Source: Azonexaceae bacterium s22
Lineage (GTDB): Bacteria > Pseudomonadota > Gammaproteobacteria > Burkholderiales > Rhodocyclaceae
NCBI GenBank assembly: GCA_016617495.1
Contig: WYCU01000002.1
Coordinates: forward strand, 415,769-479,768
Reading direction: 5' to 3'
Length of the DNA: 64,000 nucleotides
The notes beneath the pieces were generated by a model. The model saw nothing but the letters and a program-made list of their open reading frames with translations. It searched no databases and was not told the DNA's origin. Below, one piece after another: positions 60,318 to 64,000 of the stretch. The translations under genes and the position numbers were made by a program. Every line of letters begins with the position of its first letter. Positions within the stretch are counted from its first letter, which is position 1.

Positions 60318-60917
60318 ATGGTGCAAAAGCTTCTGCTTGGTGTCATTGCCATCCTGGCTGCGCTGGTGGTGGGGCTGGCGTTGTTCTGGCATCCGGATCT
60401 GCCGGAGCGGCCGTTGCCGAAGGCGGCGCTGCCCGGTGGCGATTTCACGCTGCAATCGGCGGATGGTCCGGTGAGCCTCAAGGATTTTCGCGGGCGCTTG
60501 GTGCTGGTTTATTTTGGTTACACGTATTGCCCGGATATTTGCCCGACGGCGCTGTCGGCCACGGCCGAGGCGCTGCGCTTGCTGACGCCGGAGGAAAAGG
60601 CGCGGCTGGCGGTGCTGTTCGTGTCGGTGGACCCGGAGCGCGATACGCCGGCAAGGCTCAAGGAATATGCGCAGTTTTTCGATCCGATCATTGTGGGGAT
60701 GACCGGCACGCCGGCTGTGCTTTCGGAAATCGCCGGCCGCTATGGGGTGTTCTATGCGCGCCAGCCGGCTGAAACGGCGGGCGGGGGGTATGTGGTGGAC
60801 CACACCTCGGACATTCTGATTGTCGATCCTTCCGGCGCGCTGGCCGGCAAGATTGCGCACGGCACGGCGCCGCAGGCGATGGCCGACGAGATTCGCAAAC
60901 GTTTGAATTCACACTGA
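60318..60917 (+). CDS. Sco1/SenC-type copper chaperone
   Basis: A 199-residue protein with an N-terminal membrane anchor (about 5-23) and a thioredoxin fold. The copper ligands are in YFGYTYCPDICPT (CxxxC, about residue 74) and the histidine in VVDHTSDILIVD (about 160). Sco proteins deliver or reduce copper for the CuA site of cytochrome oxidase. The next gene, PCuAC, is the known partner in this pathway. The short spacing supports an operon. Confidence 0.92.
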   Translation: MVQKLLLGVIAILAALVVGLALFWHPDLPERPLPKAALPGGDFTLQSADGPVSLKDFRGRLVLVYFGYTYCPDICPTALSATAEALRLLTPEEKARLAVLFVSVDPERDTPARLKEYAQFFDPIIVGMTGTPAVLSEIAGRYGVFYARQPAETAGGGYVVDHTSDILIVDPSGALAGKIAHGTAPQAMADEIRKRLNSH

Positions 60918-60931
60918 AGGAGCAAGCCATC

Positions 60932-61390
60932 ATGAAACGTCTTTCCTTGTTGTCCCTGGGTCTGTTGCTGTCTGCCGGGGTGTTGGCCGGTTCGGCGGAC
61001 AATGTGGTCGTTCAAGACCCGTACGTGCGTCTGGCGCCGCCCAGCGCGCCGGCCACCGGGGCCTTCATGGTGCTGCGCAACACCGGCAGCAAGGATGTGA
61101 AGGTCGTGAAGGCGGATAACCCGGTTTCCAAGGTGACGGAGCTGCACACGCACATCAACGATAACGGGGTGATGAAGATGCGTCCGGTCCCCGGCATCGA
61201 CATCAAGGCCGGCGGCGAGGCGGTGCTCAAGCCGGGCAGCCTGCATGTGATGCTGATCGACCTCAAGGCGCCGATGAAGGAGGGCGAGGTGGTGCCGATC
61301 ACGTTGACGTTCGAGGATGGCAGCACCAAGCAGGTGGATGCCAACGTGGTGCGCCCGACGCCGGCGCCGATGATGGAACACAAGCACTGA
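60932..61390 (+). CDS. PCuAC periplasmic copper chaperone
   Basis: A 152-residue protein with a signal peptide (about 1-20) and the DUF461/PCuAC domain. The copper-binding pattern is visible: ELHTHINDNGVMKMRPV (H, M residues) and later LKPGSLHVMLIDL (HxM). The C-terminal tail MMEHKH adds further potential ligands. It passes copper to Sco1 or directly to oxidase subunit II. GAAGGAG precedes the ATG. It is the last gene of the operon. Confidence 0.92.
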   Translation: MKRLSLLSLGLLLSAGVLAGSADNVVVQDPYVRLAPPSAPATGAFMVLRNTGSKDVKVVKADNPVSKVTELHTHINDNGVMKMRPVPGIDIKAGGEAVLKPGSLHVMLIDLKAPMKEGEVVPITLTFEDGSTKQVDANVVRPTPAPMMEHKH

Positions 61391-61425
61391 TTTTTGGCAT
61401 TTTTGGGGCGTCGACCGCGACAATC
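61391..61425 (-). repeat. Interspersed element, copy 16
   Basis: Reverse orientation, directly abutting the PCuAC stop codon. The core GTCGACCGCGACAA is exact. Confidence 0.92.
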
Positions 61426-61446
61426 GGCGGTAGACGCCCTTTTTAT
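61406..61446 (+). terminator. Terminator built on copy 16 of the repeat
   Basis: GGGCGTC/GACGCCC and GACCGC/GCGGT-A form the stem, followed by TTTTTATTTTTT. The 5' arm is the repeat core. Confidence 0.75.
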
Positions 61447-61535
61447 TTTTTGCATCGTCGTGTGAATTCGATCACGGATGCATTTTGCGTATGTTGGCAT
61501 CATGGAAACCAAGGCATCCAGAGAGGTTTCAGATC

Positions 61536-61730
61536 ATGACCAACACCCAGCGCAAGACCAATTCCGCTTACACCGGCCCGTATCCGGGTAGCGATATGAA
61601 CGAATTCGGACAAGATCGTCCGGGCGCAAATTTCGATCTGCGCGATACGCTGGTCGAAACCCAGGTTCGTGAAGTCAGCCTTACCGAATTTCTCGCCGCG
61701 CTGAAACAAGCCGGCAAATACCCGGCCTGA
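61536..61730 (+). CDS. Conserved-looking 64-residue protein
   Basis: A small soluble protein: NTQRKTNSAYTGPYPGSDM, then NEFGQDRPGANFDLRDTLVE and REVSLTEFLAALKQAGKYPA. ATG at 61536 with GAGAGG 9 bases upstream; a longer frame from 61485 has no site. The N-terminal half looks disordered, the C-terminal half forms a helix. No family recognised. It sits between a copper operon and regA and is followed by a hairpin. Confidence 0.65.
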   Translation: MTNTQRKTNSAYTGPYPGSDMNEFGQDRPGANFDLRDTLVETQVREVSLTEFLAALKQAGKYPA

Positions 61731-61740
61731 CAATCAGGCC

Positions 61741-61757
61741 GGCCCGCAACGCGGGCC
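61741..61757 (+). terminator. Short GC hairpin after the 64-residue gene
   Basis: GGCCCGC AAC GCGGGCC, 10 bp after the stop; no T-run. Confidence 0.5.
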
Positions 61758-61848
61758 AGCGCCGCGGTGTCGCGGCAAGGGCGGCTGATGCCCCGAACCT
61801 TTCCAGCCGCCCGTTTTCTTCCCAGTTATCGAGTTCCAGCCAGGGCGC

Positions 61849-62382
61849 CTAGCGTTTAACCGGGCGCTTGGACAATTTGCGCTGCAAGGTGCGACGGTGC
61901 ATGTTGAGTGCCCGCGCGGTGGCGGAGATGTTGCCCTCGTGCTCGTTGAGCACACGCTGGATGTGCTCCCATTCCAGCCGGTCGACGGACATTGGTGTTT
62001 CCGGCGCGGGGAGGGTGGTGTCCGGCGTACTTTCACCGGAGAAAGCGCTCAGGATGGCTTCGATTTCCACGGGCTTGGCGAGGTATTGCACGGCGCCGAG
62101 CTTGATCGCGTCGACGGCCGTGGCGATGCTGGCATAGCCGGTAAGGACCACGATGCGGCTGCCGGGGGCGATTTCCAGCAATTGCGGAATCAGGCTCAGG
62201 CCGGAACTGCCGCCAAGATTGAGGTCGAGCACGATGCGCGTCGGTAGCTGCTGGCGGGCAAGATCGAGCGCCGCTTCGGCATCGGTGGCCCCGATGGCCG
62301 GCTGGCCCCGCCGTGTCAGCGTCCTTACCAGAATGGCATTGAAGCTTGCGTCGTCGTCGATAACCAGCGTGATGTCGTTCAT
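61849..62382 (-). CDS. regA: Redox response regulator RegA/PrrA/ActR
   Basis: A 177-residue response regulator. Receiver domain with acidic pair VIDDDASF, phospho-aspartate in VLDLNLGG (about residue 55), and VVLTGYASIATAVDAIKLGAVQYLAKP, the near-invariant RegA stretch. The C-terminal Fis-type helix-turn-helix NISATARALNMHRRTLQRKL is also typical. RegA controls redox-responsive genes such as terminal oxidases and carbon or nitrogen metabolism. It overlaps the stop of regB by 4 bp. Confidence 0.93.
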   Translation of the reverse strand: MNDITLVIDDDASFNAILVRTLTRRGQPAIGATDAEAALDLARQQLPTRIVLDLNLGGSSGLSLIPQLLEIAPGSRIVVLTGYASIATAVDAIKLGAVQYLAKPVEIEAILSAFSGESTPDTTLPAPETPMSVDRLEWEHIQRVLNEHEGNISATARALNMHRRTLQRKLSKRPVKR

Positions 62383-63635
62383 GGCGTAATCCGGGGGAGT
62401 TCAATGCGGGCCAGGGCGCCGCCGGGGGGCGGGTTGCTCAGCGTCAGGCGGCCGCCCAGTTGCTCGATGGCCGAGCGGGCCAGCATCAGGCCGATGCCGA
62501 AGCCTTTTTCGTGCGGGGTTTGCGGGCTGTGTCCGCCCAAGGCAAGAATTTCGGCGGGAAAGCCCGGCCCTTGATCGCGCACATCGATGTGGATTGCCGC
62601 TGTGGTCCAATCGAGTTCGATGCTGACGCATTCCTGGCTTGCCGCGGCGGCATTGTTCAGGAGGTTGAGCAAGGCCTGCTCAAGACGCGGGTCCACTACC
62701 AACTCGGGGGGCTTGCCGTGGCCGCTCACGCGCATCGTGCTGCTGGCTTCGGGGCGCAGGGCGTGCCAACGCTGGCGGATCGTTTCCAGCCAGTGATCCG
62801 CCGCCTGACGGCCGACGTTTTCCAGACGCGCTGCCCCGGCCTGGCGGGAGAGTCCGGTGATGATTTGCTTGCACTGGGCGATCTGCTGGCGCAGCAATTC
62901 GATATCGGCCCGCGCTTCCGCCGGCAGCGCGGCATCGTGCACCAGTTCCCCGGCCAGCAGGGCCATGGTGGCCAAGGGCGTGCCGAGTTCGTGCGCGGCG
63001 CCGGCCGCCAGTGTGCCGATGGCCATCACGCGCTCGTCGCGCAGGGCTTGCTCACGTGCCGCGGCGAGGGCGGCGTCGCGTTCGCGGACGAGTTGGGTCA
63101 TGTAGCGGACGAACCAGGAGATCATGGCTGCTGAAACGGCAAAGGTCAGCCACATGCCGAGCAGGTGCAGGCGCGTGGCGCGCACCGGGTCGGCCAGCGG
63201 CAAGGGCAGGTAGAACACCATGAGCAGCGAATAGGCGCCAAGCGCGCCGGCCCCGATGGCGAGCATGGCGCCAAGCGGCAGGGTCAGCGCCGCGACGGCA
63301 ACCGGCAGCAGCAGCAGCGAGACCAGCGGGTTGGCGGCGCCGCCGCTGAAGAACACCACCGTGGCGAGCACCAGAATGTCGGTCAGCAACTGCATGAACA
63401 TTTCCGGCGCGCCAGCACTGTAGGTGCCGCTGGAGCGCCAGTGCATGAGGCCATTGACCAAGGCGGCCGCCGCCAGGACGGCGAGCACGGGTAGGCGGAC
63501 CAGCGGGATATCCAGCAGATCGGGCAGCGCCAGCGTCAGCAGCGTGAGAAACGCCAAGGCGCCCCAGCGCACCATGACCAGTCGGCGCAGATTCGCGATT
63601 TGATTGCCGGAGGGAGGGGAAGAGAACATCGCCAT
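62379..63635 (-). CDS. regB: Redox sensor histidine kinase RegB/PrrB
   Basis: A 418-residue kinase with about six membrane helices (residues 25-190). The quinone-binding loop reads GGAANPLVSL (RegB GGxxNPF-type), the H-box AAGAAHELGTPLATM, and the redox-active cysteine position QQIAQCKQII is kept. The ATPase part has NLLNNAAAAS, RDQGPGFP and KGFGIGLMLA. The start is taken at 63635 (or 63629); the upstream open frame to 63761 reads through copy 17 of the repeat and is unlikely to be translated. It phosphorylates RegA. Confidence 0.92.
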   Translation of the reverse strand: MAMFSSPPSGNQIANLRRLVMVRWGALAFLTLLTLALPDLLDIPLVRLPVLAVLAAAALVNGLMHWRSSGTYSAGAPEMFMQLLTDILVLATVVFFSGGAANPLVSLLLLPVAVAALTLPLGAMLAIGAGALGAYSLLMVFYLPLPLADPVRATRLHLLGMWLTFAVSAAMISWFVRYMTQLVRERDAALAAAREQALRDERVMAIGTLAAGAAHELGTPLATMALLAGELVHDAALPAEARADIELLRQQIAQCKQIITGLSRQAGAARLENVGRQAADHWLETIRQRWHALRPEASSTMRVSGHGKPPELVVDPRLEQALLNLLNNAAAASQECVSIELDWTTAAIHIDVRDQGPGFPAEILALGGHSPQTPHEKGFGIGLMLARSAIEQLGGRLTLSNPPPGGALARIELPRITP

Positions 63636-63717
63636 GGGGCCGATTATCCGCGATTGCGTCGGTAGAGCGGCATAGTGGCAGGGTGCGACAGAATGTCGCG
63701 GCGGGCGCCTGGGGTGA

Positions 63718-63753
63718 ATTGTCGCGGTCGACTCCCAAAATCGCCCGAATTTC
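63718..63753 (+). repeat. Interspersed element, copy 17
   Basis: Exact core, then TCCCAAAATCGCCCGAATTT; tracts partly eroded. It is in the regB upstream region. Confidence 0.88.
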
Positions 63754-63783
63754 ACCGCCACTCAACCGGCAGCGTTAACGCAA

Positions 63784-63803
63784 AACGGGCCCGAAGGCCC
63801 GTT
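63784..63803 (-). terminator. Terminator of the minus-strand gene at the window edge
   Basis: AACGGGCC/GGCCCGTT stem around a 4-base loop with a TTTT on the minus strand, 45 bp after the stop. Confidence 0.65.
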
Positions 63804-63848
63804 GCGATCACGGCACAATATTCTCGTGCCGCAAAACCCGGCGCAGTC

Positions 63849-64000
63849 TTACAGCAACAACGTGCTGCCCGCCGTCAGGCTCGTCGGGGCCGAACCGGTG
63901 ATCACCAGCTCATACTCCGCAGCGGTATCGCTGTCCGTATTGAACTGCAACACCCCGGCGCTGTAACGCACCTGACCCGCCGCAGAAAACGCCGCGCTGC
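63849..64000 (-). CDS. C-terminal fragment of a large secreted repeat/calcium-binding-type protein
   Basis: Only the last 50 residues are in the window. They read QVRYSAGVLQFNTDSDTAAEYELVITG followed by SAPTSLTAGSTLLL and stop. The LQFNTDSDTAAEYEL pattern resembles the C-terminal ends of RTX/serralysin-type secreted proteins and large adhesins (LQ-x-N-D-x-D-AA-E-F-I-L-G). Such an end often carries the type I secretion signal. The protein is cut by the window edge, so its identity is tentative. Confidence 0.55.
   Translation of the reverse strand, partial: SAAFSAAGQVRYSAGVLQFNTDSDTAAEYELVITGSAPTSLTAGSTLLL

Noticed and set aside
63629-63761. N-terminal extension of RegB to 63761
   Set aside because: It would translate the repeat and adds no membrane or known domain; the start at 63635/63629 matches the family N-terminus.

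Overview
The window is about 64 kb of a GC-rich Gram-negative chromosome, most likely a betaproteobacterium of the Rhodocyclales or a relative. Evidence for this is the LolCD lipoprotein exporter, FadL and OprD-type porins, RelA with a degenerate hydrolase domain, a RegB/RegA redox two-component pair, and Sco1/PCuAC copper chaperones. No rRNA, tRNA, CRISPR array or insertion sequence was recognised.

Layout. 0-6.3 kb: end of an unknown gene, lolCD, a shortened ClpX-like AAA+ protein, a DUF2062 protein and the DNA-uptake channel gene comEC. 6.4-17.3 kb: an OprD-like porin, five alpha/beta-hydrolase genes (one a double-domain fusion beside its single-domain paralogue), a GlxA-type AraC regulator and an isochorismatase-like hydrolase; this looks like an uptake-and-hydrolysis catabolic region. 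17.3-30.5 kb: housekeeping genes mtfA, an EamA exporter, relA, a diguanylate cyclase with a THI5-like sensor, ppk1, isochorismate synthase plus an OSB-CoA-ligase-like gene, folB and folA. 30.7-51.2 kb: a large fatty-acid beta-oxidation locus in two operons. Operon 1 is tetR, fadE, thiolase, degV, fadJ-like; fadL follows with its own operator-bearing promoter region. Operon 2 is fadN-like, thiolase, DUF4442 thioesterase, chalcone-isomerase-fold protein, fadD, nitronate-monooxygenase-like protein, acyl-CoA dehydrogenase. Similar operator-like boxes lie before tetR, fadL and operon 2. 51.3-59.2 kb: a TlpA thioredoxin, then two blocks of small AT-richer minus-strand genes separated by attC-like sites, flanking a tri-haem cytochrome c gene. 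These look like integron cassettes without an integrase. A further single cassette and a PIN/HTH toxin-antitoxin pair split the fad locus at 39.5-41.4 kb. 59.8-64 kb: a copper-delivery operon (Sco1, PCuAC), a 64-residue protein, regA/regB, and the 3' end of a secreted repeat-type protein.

The most striking feature is an interspersed element of about 36 bp. It has a core TTGTCGCGGTCGAC followed by two A-tracts roughly one helical turn apart, and I found 17 copies in both orientations. It lies just after stop codons, in Shine-Dalgarno regions, inside four genes, in a terminator stem and in a promoter. Its architecture resembles the Haemophilus DNA-uptake signal sequence, and comEC itself carries a copy.
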